NCBI GenBank assembly: GCA_002787815.1
Contig: PCUY01000016.1
Location: forward strand, 1 to 47,500
Origin: Bacteroidetes bacterium CG12_big_fil_rev_8_21_14_0_65_60_17
GTDB lineage: Bacteria > Bacteroidota > Rhodothermia > Rhodothermales > UBA10348
DNA length: 47,500 nt
Direction: 5' to 3'
The notes below the pieces were generated by a model that was given only the letters and a program-made list of their open reading frames with translations, ran no database searches and was not told the DNA's origin. Positions 34,372-42,850 of this stretch are shown here, piece by piece. Numbering within the stretch: position 1 is the first letter of the stretch; each line of letters begins with the position of its first letter. Made by a program: the position numbers and the translations under genes.

Positions 34372-37300
34372 TCAGAGCTCGTTGCCCTCGCGCGACATGC
34401 GCAATGCCCGGCCGGGCCGGGCGCCCGTCAGTTCGCCATCCAGGAGCGCGGCCCGGCCGTTCACGAATACGTGGTGCACCCCCTCTGCATAGGCATGAGG
34501 CGCTCCGAATTCAGCCGTATCCCGGATGCTTTCCGGGTCGAACACCACAATGTCGGCCTTGTAGCCCGGGGCAAGTACGCCGCGGTCCTTCAGCCCAAGT
34601 CGCTCTGCAGGAAGTCTCGTCATTTTGTCAATGGCCACAGGCAGGTCCAGCACACCCTCTTCCCGGACGTAGCGCCCCAGGACACGTGCGAATGCACCAT
34701 AATTACGCGGGTGCGGGACACCTTCACCGAAGGCCGGAATGCCTCCATCCGATGAAATACTCGTCCACTCGTGCTGCATGATGCGTGCCACATCCTGCGG
34801 GGACATGGAGTGGAAAACGCCCGAGCATCCTCCGGCAGCGACCAGTTCCATGGCCATATCGGCAGCACCTTCCACCGTTACCGGCAGCCCACGCGCCTGG
34901 AGCATGTCGGCCAGGCTCATGCCATTCAGGGACGGGTCGTGTGCGCAGACGGCTGCAACGATCGTGGACGGATCGGCACCCCGCTCGACCCTGATGTGCT
35001 CTGCCACGTCTGCCCGGATGCTGGCGCGGGTTTCCGGATTGGACAGACGCGCTCTGAGGGCGCTGCTGCCTCCGTCCTTGGCCCAGTCCGGGAAGAGGAT
35101 GGTCATGCCTGTACTGGAAGCCGTGTATGGATACACATCGCTCGAGACGTCAATTCCTTCGCTGCGGGCGGCATCGATCAGGGCCAGCGATTCGCTGCTT
35201 CGACCCCAGCGGCCTTTTCCGATGACTTTGTGATGCGTGACCTGCGCCCGGATACCGGCCTGACGCGCGACGTCGATGACCTCCTGGACACTTTCCAGGA
35301 GGCGGCCCCCCTCATCCCGGATATGGCTTATGTAAAGCCCTCCTGCATCTGCTGCGGGCGCAGCCACGGCTGCAATCTCATCGGTTTCAGCAAACGCCCC
35401 GGGCGTGTACTCCAGGCCGGATGAGAGGCCGAACGCGCCCTCGTCCATCGCGCGCTTGACAAGGGCGGTCATTTCACGGAGTTCGTCCGCGTCCGGGTCA
35501 CGATCGCCCTCGCCCAGCACGGCGGCGCGCACGGAACCATGTCCCACGAACTGTCCGATGTTGATGGCGCCGGGTTCATTGTCCAGCCAGGCCAGCAGCG
35601 CACCCACATCCAGGGTCGACGATCCGTCCTGCCCGCCCATGGCAGTAGTCACTCCCTGACGCAGATAATTCTCGGCCATGGGTCGCCGAACGATGGCACT
35701 TCCTTCGATGGATGTACCCGTAGCGTGACTGTGGATGTCGATGAAGCCGGGAGCAATGGCAAGTCCGCGGGCATTGATCCGGCTCGAAGCCCAGGCTCCC
35801 GACAGATCACCGATGGCCGCGATCTGATCGTTGCGGAGACCTACGTCGGCCACGGTCCCGGGTGCCATGCCGGGCGCGCCGTAGAGCGCCGCTCCTTCAA
35901 TGATCACGGTCATGTCCGAATCGCGACGAATGCCGCGGCGCAGGGCGCGGCCCGGCATGGCACCCGTATGCGCGCCATTCCGGACCACCGGAACGCCGTT
36001 CACCAGCACGTGCTCCACGCCTGTAGCCAGCCGGTGTGGGTCCTCGAACGTGGCGTGGTCCCGGATGCTGTCCGGGTCAAAGACCACGATATCGGCAAGA
36101 TAGCCGGGCTCGAGCCTGCCACGTCCCTCGAGGCGGAGGCGCCCGGCGGGCAGCGATGTCAGCCGCCTGACAGCCTCTTCGAGCGAAATAACGCCCTCAT
36201 CCCGGACGTAGCGTCCCAAAAGGCGCGCCACATTACCGTAGGCGCGGGGATGCTGGCTCTGCTCCAGCACGCGACCCTCCGGGGCCATGGATCCCGCATC
36301 GGACCCGAACGCCATCCATGGCAGCGCAATCTGTCGCCGGACATTGTCCTCCGACATCAGGAAATACACGACCTCCACGCGGCTGGAATCCTGGATGACG
36401 AGGTCCACGATCGTGTCCTCCGGGCGCTGTCCGCGCTCCATCGCGATGTCGGACAACCGCCGGCCAATCAGATGCCGCAGGGAATCCTGCCTCAGTCCCG
36501 CGATCATGGTCCCTTCGGCGCCGGCTGCGAGATAAAGGTTTTCCCAGGAATCGGTAGGTGTACTTATTTCCACCTCCACGCGCCGACGCGTCCCGCCGTC
36601 CATGAGGCGCTCCCGCCAGGCCCCGAAACCTCCTTCCTGGACCCAGGGCGGCATGGCGGCATCGAGCCCCGTTGATCCCGCCGTATAGGTGTACATATTT
36701 GCACCTACCACCTGACCTGCCGCCTGCGCTTTCTCAACGCGGACTATCACGCTGTCCAATTTGTGCCAGTTATCGGCGCCAGCGGCTTTGAGGTGGAAAA
36801 TTTCCGTCCGCACGCCGGCCTCTCGCCCTATCGTGAGCAGTTCCTCAAGCGCCTCGAGCAGCCGATTGCCTTCAGAGCGCATGTGCGATACATACAGGCC
36901 ATCATATTCGGCGACCACGTCACTGAGCGCAATCAATTCTTCTGTATCCGCATAGAAAGCCGGGGCATAGATCAGCGACGTGCCAAGACCGAGCGCACCG
37001 TCCTCCATGGCACGCCGCACAAGGCCCCGCATGCGCCGGAGTTCCGCGTCCGATGGCGCGCGGTCCTCGTGTCCGAGTTCGTGCACGCGCACGGTGGTTG
37101 CGCCCACGAAGCTGGCCACATTCGTTGAAATTCCCCGCGCCTCAAGACCATCCAGGAATTCGCGCAGCGTCGTCCACGTGAAATCGTCATCCGGCCCGAA
37201 CTCCTCTGCTTTCATGGCCTCGCTGAGCGGTCCTTCGCTCGTGCCCTCCCCGAACACCTCGACCGTAATGCCCTGCATGATATCGCTCATGGAGCGTCCG

Positions 37301-37572
37301 TCACGTACCAGGCGCCCGGCCGCCCACGACAGCATATTGATGAACCCTGGAGATACCGCCTTTCCTGTGGCATCGATCTCCGTGCGCGCCGTTGCATCCG
37401 GCAGCATTGAGACGACAGAAATGGAATCGGCGTCAATCGCCACATCCGCCACGTAAGGTTCCATTCCCGACCCGTCGTAGACCGTTCCACCCCGGATAAT
37501 GATATCATGATCGGGAGATGCGCACGCCGAGAGCCCCACAGCGACTACGAAAAAAAGACACAGGTTACGCAT
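34372..37572 (-). CDS. Double-domain D-aminoacylase-type amidohydrolase lipoprotein
   Basis: A 1066-residue lipoprotein (lipobox LSAC, Cys17) made of two tandem amidohydrolase domains of the N-acyl-D-amino-acid deacylase group: domain 1 about residues 22-540 and domain 2 from 554. Both begin alike (DIIIRGGTVYDGSG and VIIEGAALYGAPG) and end alike (GYLADIVVFDPDSIRD and GYKADIVVFDPESIRD). Domain 2 keeps the metal-binding HSH (H614, H616 in GFIDIHSH) and THHK; in domain 1 the same place reads GFINMLSW (L81, W83), so the HxH is missing. Known members remove the acyl group from N-acyl-D-amino acids; the substrate here is unknown. The gene overlaps the SDR stop by 8 bases. The ATG at 37572 is chosen for the signal peptide. 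Normal family members have about 480-580 residues in one domain. Confidence 0.88.
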   Translation of the reverse strand: MRNLCLFFVVAVGLSACASPDHDIIIRGGTVYDGSGMEPYVADVAIDADSISVVSMLPDATARTEIDATGKAVSPGFINMLSWAAGRLVRDGRSMSDIMQGITVEVFGEGTSEGPLSEAMKAEEFGPDDDFTWTTLREFLDGLEARGISTNVASFVGATTVRVHELGHEDRAPSDAELRRMRGLVRRAMEDGALGLGTSLIYAPAFYADTEELIALSDVVAEYDGLYVSHMRSEGNRLLEALEELLTIGREAGVRTEIFHLKAAGADNWHKLDSVIVRVEKAQAAGQVVGANMYTYTAGSTGLDAAMPPWVQEGGFGAWRERLMDGGTRRRVEVEISTPTDSWENLYLAAGAEGTMIAGLRQDSLRHLIGRRLSDIAMERGQRPEDTIVDLVIQDSSRVEVVYFLMSEDNVRRQIALPWMAFGSDAGSMAPEGRVLEQSQHPRAYGNVARLLGRYVRDEGVISLEEAVRRLTSLPAGRLRLEGRGRLEPGYLADIVVFDPDSIRDHATFEDPHRLATGVEHVLVNGVPVVRNGAHTGAMPGRALRRGIRRDSDMTVIIEGAALYGAPGMAPGTVADVGLRNDQIAAIGDLSGAWASSRINARGLAIAPGFIDIHSHATGTSIEGSAIVRRPMAENYLRQGVTTAMGGQDGSSTLDVGALLAWLDNEPGAINIGQFVGHGSVRAAVLGEGDRDPDADELREMTALVKRAMDEGAFGLSSGLEYTPGAFAETDEIAAVAAPAADAGGLYISHIRDEGGRLLESVQEVIDVARQAGIRAQVTHHKVIGKGRWGRSSESLALIDAARSEGIDVSSDVYPYTASSTGMTILFPDWAKDGGSSALRARLSNPETRASIRADVAEHIRVERGADPSTIVAAVCAHDPSLNGMSLADMLQARGLPVTVEGAADMAMELVAAGGCSGVFHSMSPQDVARIMQHEWTSISSDGGIPAFGEGVPHPRNYGAFARVLGRYVREEGVLDLPVAIDKMTRLPAERLGLKDRGVLAPGYKADIVVFDPESIRDTAEFGAPHAYAEGVHHVFVNGRAALLDGELTGARPGRALRMSREGNEL

Positions 37573-38338
37573 GCCGGTGCACCATGGTGGCATGCGACTG
37601 ATCCGTACACATCATCAGGATTTCGCTGATGTTCACGTGAGGCGGCCGTGTGGCAGCCCAGAGCATGGCATCGGCCACATCTTCGGCCTGGAGGGGCGTC
37701 ATATTGGCGTAAACGCTGTCCGCCTTCTCCTCGTCCCCTTCGAAGCGGACGAGGGAAAATTCGGTCTCCACCAGGCCGGGACTCACGGCCGTTACGCGTA
37801 CGGCCGAGCCGTGCACATCCATTTTGAGACCTTCGTTCAGCGCACCCACGGCATGCTTCGTGGCGCAGTAGACCGTGCCACCCGGATACACCCAGTGGCC
37901 CGCGGTGGAACCCACATTGATGATATGACCTCGATTGCGCTCCAGCATGCCGGGCAGGACGGCTCCCGTTACGTACACCAATCCCTTCACGTTTGTATCG
38001 AGCATTCCATCCAGGTGCTCCGGCGTTGTGGCATAGCCTGGCGCGAGGCCGAGCGCTTTGCCCGCATTGTTGATGAGTACATCGATCTGCTTCCATGCTC
38101 CGGGCAGGGCGCCGAATACGTTGGCGACCGCTTCGCGGTCTGTTACGTCGAGCACGCGCACCAGAACATCTGCGCCAGTCGCGTCGGCTACCTCCCGCGC
38201 CGCCGCCTCCAATTTTCCTTCCCGCCGCGCCATCATGATGACGCGGGCCCCTTGACGGGCAAATGCCTCGGCGGCGGCGCGGCCTATCCCGGCAGATGCA
38301 CCGGTCACGCACACGATGGAATCATTCAGCCTGTTCAT
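37565..38338 (-). CDS. Short-chain dehydrogenase/reductase, YdfG-like
   Basis: A 257-residue NAD(P)-dependent oxidoreductase with cofactor motif TGASAGIG (12-19), NNAG (90-93), catalytic S144 and the YxxxK pair Y157/K161. R38-R39 after the second strand (MMARREGK) suggest NADP(H). It resembles the YdfG/serine-3-dehydrogenase group (3-hydroxy acid or L-allo-threonine dehydrogenase), but the substrate cannot be fixed. It overlaps the amidohydrolase gene by 8 bases, so a shared amino-acid-related pathway is possible. The ATG at 38338 is chosen; the open frame reaches 38518 on the opposite strand of the next gene. Confidence 0.88.
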   Translation of the reverse strand: MNRLNDSIVCVTGASAGIGRAAAEAFARQGARVIMMARREGKLEAAAREVADATGADVLVRVLDVTDREAVANVFGALPGAWKQIDVLINNAGKALGLAPGYATTPEHLDGMLDTNVKGLVYVTGAVLPGMLERNRGHIINVGSTAGHWVYPGGTVYCATKHAVGALNEGLKMDVHGSAVRVTAVSPGLVETEFSLVRFEGDEEKADSVYANMTPLQAEDVADAMLWAATRPPHVNISEILMMCTDQSHATMVHRHA

Positions 38339-38363
38339 GAAGTTTACGTACACTGGTTTCTGA

Positions 38364-38371
38364 TATCTTTC
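38364..38371 (+). promoter_or_regulatory. Candidate TAnnTTTG-type promoter element for the secreted-protein pair
   Basis: TATCTTTC matches TAnnTTTG in 7 of 8 positions and lies 25 bases before the ATG at 38397, in the 58-base divergent gap with the SDR gene. A TTTA lies 17 bases upstream, shorter than the usual spacing. Confidence 0.35.
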
Positions 38372-38396
38372 CGCCTCAACATACTTCATTTCAGCC

Positions 38397-39971
38397 ATGC
38401 ATTCATTCATTGTTCCGGGACGGGGCGTTGTCCCGATGGGACTTCTGCTCTTCGGCCTCCTGTTTCTCCCGACGGACAGCGCCCATGCCCGCCAGGACAC
38501 GGCAGGCGGGCGCACCAAATGCCTGTCCGGTGTGGCTGACGGTTATGCCTGTGACGGCGTGGATCTGCTCTCTCGTCTGGCTCCTGCCGACATGGGTGCC
38601 GTAAGCGGCGGTTTCCAGGCCGCGCTCAATGATATCTGGGGATGGACGGACGCGGAGACCGGCATGGAAGTCGCCATTGTCGGCCGCACGAACGGTACGT
38701 CCTTCGTGGATGTTACCGACCCCGCAAACCCCGGCTATCTCGGAAACCTGCCCCTGCGCGCGGGCACCACGGCGAGCGCGTGGCGCGACATCAAAGTGCA
38801 TGCGGATCATGCCTATATCGTGGCCGACAACGCTTCGGGTTCGGGTGTGCAGATTTTCGACCTCCGTCAGCTCAAGGGGCTTGCCCCGGGAGGGCGCACG
38901 TTCACGGAGACGGCTGTCTACGACGGCATCAGCCGCTCGCATAACGTGGCCATCAATGAAGACACGGGCTTCCTCTATGTAGTGGGCTCGGGTGGAAGCA
39001 ACTCCTGCGGAGGGGGACTCCACATGGTCGATATTTCGGAGCCGACCAATCCGGTCTTCGCCGGGTGTTTCGCCGATCCGGGTACGGGTCGGGCCGGAAC
39101 GGGATATGTGCACGATGCGCAGTGTGTCATCTATTCAGGGCCTGACTCGGACCACACGGGCCGGGAGATCTGTTTCGGCCTGAATGAAACGCACGTATCG
39201 ATTGTTGACGTGACCGACAAGAACGCGTCCATTCCACTGGCCCGCACCTCGTACCCGAACGTAGCCTATGTACACCAGGGTTGGCTCTCGGAAGACCAAC
39301 GCTACTTTTTTCAGGGCGACGAACTGGATGAGCAGCAGGGCATCACACCAAGCCGCAGAACGCTCATCTGGGATGTCTCCGACCTGGACGATCCTGTTCT
39401 GGCCGCAGAGTATTTTGCACCGGGGACGTCCATTGATCACAACATGTATGTGGTCGGCACGCGGCTCTATCAATCAAACTATGTGGACGGCCTGCAGGTG
39501 CTTGATATTTCCGATCCTGAAAATCCGGTCCAGATCGGCTTTTTTGACACGCAGGCGGCACCCGGTACGTGGACGGGGTCCTGGAGCAATTATCCGTTCT
39601 TCAGGAGCGGCGCCATTGCCGTCTCGAGCAGTCACGACGGTCTGTTCATGGTCCAGGAAAGCGACCGGGCACTCGTAACCGATGTGGCCGAAGCTGCCCA
39701 GCTGCCCCAGGCGATCCGTCTGGCCAGTGTGTACCCGAATCCGTTCCAGGATGCTACAACCATTCAGGTGGACGCCGACAGGCTGGTTCATGTGCGCATC
39801 TTCCTGATCGATGTATCCGGCCGGGAGGTACTCGACATCCATTCCGGAGAGTTGCAGCCCGGCACGCAGCATTTCCGCATTCCGTCGGCGCAGCTCTCCG
39901 GTGGAGCCTACTTCGTCCGCCTGGAAGGTGAGGGCGTGTCGGCCACGGAGTCGGTAATTTTGTTGAAATAA
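38397..39971 (+). CDS. Choice-of-anchor B family secreted protein with type IX sorting domain
   Basis: A 524-residue exported protein: signal peptide (to about residue 34, HARQD), a repeated beta-propeller-like region (about 60-430) with DIWGWTDAETGMEVAIVGRT, FVDVTDPANPGYLGN, CGGGLHMVDISEPTNPVFAGC and VDGLQVLDISDPENPV (the LVIVD-like repeats), and a C-terminal type A sorting domain (about 440-524) starting ASVYPNPFQDATTIQV and ending ESVILLK. Known proteins with this tail are moved across the outer membrane by the type IX secretion system. Conserved cysteines in the SCGGGLHM and AGCF/QCVIY blocks may form disulfides. Function is unknown. A paralogue follows 25 bases downstream. Confidence 0.88.
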   Translation: MHSFIVPGRGVVPMGLLLFGLLFLPTDSAHARQDTAGGRTKCLSGVADGYACDGVDLLSRLAPADMGAVSGGFQAALNDIWGWTDAETGMEVAIVGRTNGTSFVDVTDPANPGYLGNLPLRAGTTASAWRDIKVHADHAYIVADNASGSGVQIFDLRQLKGLAPGGRTFTETAVYDGISRSHNVAINEDTGFLYVVGSGGSNSCGGGLHMVDISEPTNPVFAGCFADPGTGRAGTGYVHDAQCVIYSGPDSDHTGREICFGLNETHVSIVDVTDKNASIPLARTSYPNVAYVHQGWLSEDQRYFFQGDELDEQQGITPSRRTLIWDVSDLDDPVLAAEYFAPGTSIDHNMYVVGTRLYQSNYVDGLQVLDISDPENPVQIGFFDTQAAPGTWTGSWSNYPFFRSGAIAVSSSHDGLFMVQESDRALVTDVAEAAQLPQAIRLASVYPNPFQDATTIQVDADRLVHVRIFLIDVSGREVLDIHSGELQPGTQHFRIPSAQLSGGAYFVRLEGEGVSATESVILLK

Positions 39972-39996
39972 GGAGCCCATCCTTTGACTTCGCGTC

Positions 39997-41937
39997 ATGC
40001 CAGACATTTCCCATACCGAGCTGTTTTGTGGCGAGCGAAAGCTCCAGGCTGTATTGGCCGTCGTCATCCTGCTGCTTGCAGCGTCTCCGATGGCGTCGGC
40101 ACAGGTCGTTGGTGAGGTGGGCACAGCATCCGGCATTGAGGACGGAAAGGGTCATTCTGCCGGTGCCGGTGCCGGAGTGGCGCACCAGGCTGCCACGGCC
40201 ACAGGGGGTGGCACTGCGAAGGGCGGCGCATCGACCCGATGTGAGAACGGCCAGGCGGGCGTGTTCGCGTGCCGGAATGTGGACCTCCGGGGGCACCTTA
40301 CGCGCACCGAACTCGGTCTACCGGACAATTGGCGCCTGAATGACATCTGGGGATGGGAGCATGCGGCGTCCGGACGCGCGTTCGCGCTCGTGGGGTCCAT
40401 GGGCAACGTGGTGTTCGTGGACGTAACCGATCCGGATGGGCCAGTGGTTGTCGGCAACCTCCAGCGTCCGGTACAGACCTCTCCGACCACCTGGCGGGAT
40501 ATCAAGGTGATTGGCGACATGGCCTTCGTGGTGGCCGATGGCGGAGGATCGGCCGAACACGGCATGCAGGTATTCGATCTCACGCAACTGCTGGACGTTC
40601 CGGAGGGAGAGGTGCGTTCCTTTACCGAAACGGCGAGGTATGCCGGTTTTGGCGCGGCGCACAATGTAGTGGTGCACCCCGAACGCAATCTGGCCATCGT
40701 GGTCGGCGCGAACCGAAGCGGCGAAACGTGTGGCGGGGGACTCCACATGATCGATGTGTCCGAGCCCACGCGGCCCGCGTTCCTGGGGTGTTTCAATGAC
40801 GGATCGTCGCGCCGCGGCTATTCCCACGATGCCCAGTGCGTGACCTATGCCGGCCCGGACCAGGTCTGGACGGGGCGTGACATCTGCGTGGGATACAACG
40901 AGGATGCGATTGTGCTTTCGGATATCACCAATCCGCAGAGGCCACAGCAGGTGAGCGCCGCCACGTACCCGCAGTCGGGATACGTGCACCAGGGCTGGTT
41001 CACGGACGATCACAGGTACCTGGTGCAGGATGACGAGCTTGACGAATCGGCCTTCCAGCACGGGACAATCACGCGGATCTGGGATGTGACGGACCTCGAC
41101 GATCCCGTGCTTGCCGCGACATTTGAAAGTCCGCTCACGAGTATTGATCACAACCTGTACGTGCGGGGTTCGCTCGTCTTCCAGGCCAATTATACCTCTG
41201 GACTGCGCATCTTGGACATATCGGACCCCGAGAACCCCGTGCTGAAGGGCTTTTTCGATACGTTTCCGCAGGACGACGCTACGAATTTCAACGGCGCCTG
41301 GTCGGCGTGGCCCTTTCTTTCAAGTGGCCTCGTGCTCGTCTCCGACCGGGACAACGGACTCTTTGTGCTCGAGCCGACAGATGGCCGTCTGACGACGGTC
41401 ACCAATATCTCGTTCGAAAGCCGATCGTCCGGGCAGGTGGAGGCGCGCTGGAACGTATCGAGCGTCAGTGGATCGGTGCGTGTTGCCGTTCAGCGGCTGT
41501 TGCCCGACGGCTCCTTCTCGACGGAAGCCAGTTTTTCAGCCGTTGTCGGTCAGTCCGAGGCTTTTACGCTGTCGGGCCTGGAGCCGGGACGTCATGTCCT
41601 GCGGCTCGTCGTGGTGGAGACTGACGGGACGGAGCTCGAGGTGGCCAGTGAAGAGGTATTCATTCTGCCCGAAAAAATCGTGCTCCAGGGCCCGTTTCCG
41701 AATCCTGCACGCACGACGAGCACGATTCGCGTGGTGGCCGGGGAAGACGCGCGTGTGCGCCTGCGGTTGTACAATGCCGCTGGCCGGGAGGTACACTTCC
41801 TGATGGATGCGGTCGTGCGCGCTTTCACCGTGCGCACGGTGACCATCGATACCTCCCCGCTCGCCGGGGGGACCTATTTCATACGCGCCGAGGCCGGTGG
41901 CGTGGAAACCACGAAGGAGCTGACCGTTATTCGCTGA
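39997..41937 (+). CDS. Second choice-of-anchor B secreted protein with Fn3-like and type IX sorting domains
   Basis: A 646-residue paralogue of the preceding gene product: signal peptide (to about residue 36, MASAQ), a Gly/Ala-rich linker (about 48-75), the same propeller-like region (about 90-460: DIWGWEHAASGRAFALVGS, CGGGLHMIDVSEPTRPAFLGC, LRILDISDPENPVLKGF), an added Fn3-like segment (about 470-560, ISFESRSSGQVEARWNV) and a type A sorting domain (GPFPNPARTTSTIRV to the end, KELTVIR). The pair probably comes from duplication with later gain of the Fn3-like part. The ATG at 39997 gives a longer N-terminus before the signal helix (MPDISHTELFCGERKLQ), so an internal start is possible but no good one is seen. 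Confidence 0.87.
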   Translation: MPDISHTELFCGERKLQAVLAVVILLLAASPMASAQVVGEVGTASGIEDGKGHSAGAGAGVAHQAATATGGGTAKGGASTRCENGQAGVFACRNVDLRGHLTRTELGLPDNWRLNDIWGWEHAASGRAFALVGSMGNVVFVDVTDPDGPVVVGNLQRPVQTSPTTWRDIKVIGDMAFVVADGGGSAEHGMQVFDLTQLLDVPEGEVRSFTETARYAGFGAAHNVVVHPERNLAIVVGANRSGETCGGGLHMIDVSEPTRPAFLGCFNDGSSRRGYSHDAQCVTYAGPDQVWTGRDICVGYNEDAIVLSDITNPQRPQQVSAATYPQSGYVHQGWFTDDHRYLVQDDELDESAFQHGTITRIWDVTDLDDPVLAATFESPLTSIDHNLYVRGSLVFQANYTSGLRILDISDPENPVLKGFFDTFPQDDATNFNGAWSAWPFLSSGLVLVSDRDNGLFVLEPTDGRLTTVTNISFESRSSGQVEARWNVSSVSGSVRVAVQRLLPDGSFSTEASFSAVVGQSEAFTLSGLEPGRHVLRLVVVETDGTELEVASEEVFILPEKIVLQGPFPNPARTTSTIRVVAGEDARVRLRLYNAAGREVHFLMDAVVRAFTVRTVTIDTSPLAGGTYFIRAEAGGVETTKELTVIR

Positions 41938-41968
41938 GGTGGTTTCCCGGGGGGCGTTGGTGCCGCAC

Positions 41969-42838
41969 TTATGGCGAGCGCCGGATTTCCCATACGGTCA
42001 TTCCGCCGGCAATGACCAGGCCGACGAGTCCCCACAGGATCACAGGCCAGATATCCGCCGTCCATGCCGGGAACAGGACCGAGCCCTCGTCGGCCAGCCA
42101 GGGCCAGAGCGAGCGGAGTGAGCCGGCCATGAGACCGACCAGCAGGCTCATGGTAGCGTCATGGTAGCGGGCCAGGAGCCATTTCAGCAGAATGGCAAAC
42201 GATCCAAGTCCCAGGCCCGCCCCCAGGCCGAAAACAGCAATGACGGGCAGATTCGTAGCTTCGATTGCTTCAAACAGCGGTTTATACATACCCAGTACGA
42301 GCAGCAGGAACGCGCCCGACACACCGGGCAGGATCATGGCGCAGATGGCCACGGCACCGGCCAGGAAGTAGGCAACCAGTGACGGGTTTTCAAGCTCGAG
42401 AGGTTGCAGTCCGACCAGGTACCAGGCCAGAATCGCGCCCGCAACAACCCAGGCCAGCAGCATGCTGCGGCGATCCGCGATGCGCAGAAGCGGTATGGGA
42501 AGTGAGCCCAGGATCAGGCCGAAAAAGAGACTTCGGCTGAGCTCGGGCCATCTGTCGAGCGCATCGGGTATGAGTTGGGCGCCGGCAACCGGGGCTATCA
42601 ACACGCCTGCACCGATGGCGCTCACAAAGCCCCAAGGAATGGAGGTCAGGCGTTCCCGGAATGATCCGGTATCGAGACGGACCAGGTCCAGTCCGGCGCG
42701 GAACAGGTCGCCCAGTACGCCAATCAATCTGTCGTAGATTCCGAAAAGAAGGGCCATCGTCCCACCGCTGACGCCCGGAATCACGTTCGCAGCACCAATG
42801 GCTATCCCTTCCAGGACGTGCCCCGCCCATCTCCACAT
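41969..42838 (-). CDS. DUF368 family membrane protein (PopT-type polyprenyl-phosphate transporter)
   Basis: A 289-residue inner-membrane protein with about eight hydrophobic segments and two copies of the family motif: NVIPGVSGGTMALLFGIYD near residue 20 and MILPGVSGAFLLLVLGMYK near residue 165. DUF368 proteins have been reported as undecaprenyl-phosphate flippases (PopT) that recycle the lipid carrier for envelope polymers; assignment here is by family. ATG 42838 is chosen over the GTG one codon upstream. The TPR gene lies 12 bases upstream on the same strand. Confidence 0.9.
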   Translation of the reverse strand: MWRWAGHVLEGIAIGAANVIPGVSGGTMALLFGIYDRLIGVLGDLFRAGLDLVRLDTGSFRERLTSIPWGFVSAIGAGVLIAPVAGAQLIPDALDRWPELSRSLFFGLILGSLPIPLLRIADRRSMLLAWVVAGAILAWYLVGLQPLELENPSLVAYFLAGAVAICAMILPGVSGAFLLLVLGMYKPLFEAIEATNLPVIAVFGLGAGLGLGSFAILLKWLLARYHDATMSLLVGLMAGSLRSLWPWLADEGSVLFPAWTADIWPVILWGLVGLVIAGGMTVWEIRRSP

Positions 42839-42850
42839 CACGGTATGGGC

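Noticed and set aside
35700-35920. A suspected frameshift between the two amidohydrolase domains
   Set aside because: Recounting the codons from the internal Met at 35913 to the HSH at 35733 gave one continuous frame (60 codons), so no shift is present.
35539-36675. A 378-codon plus-strand frame opposite the amidohydrolase fusion
   Set aside because: His/Arg-rich shadow without domain features, inside a gene whose both strands were checked.
37545-38312. A second long minus-strand frame inside the SDR gene
   Set aside because: It is the frame-shifted reading of the SDR; only the other frame has the TGASAGIG and YxxxK motifs.
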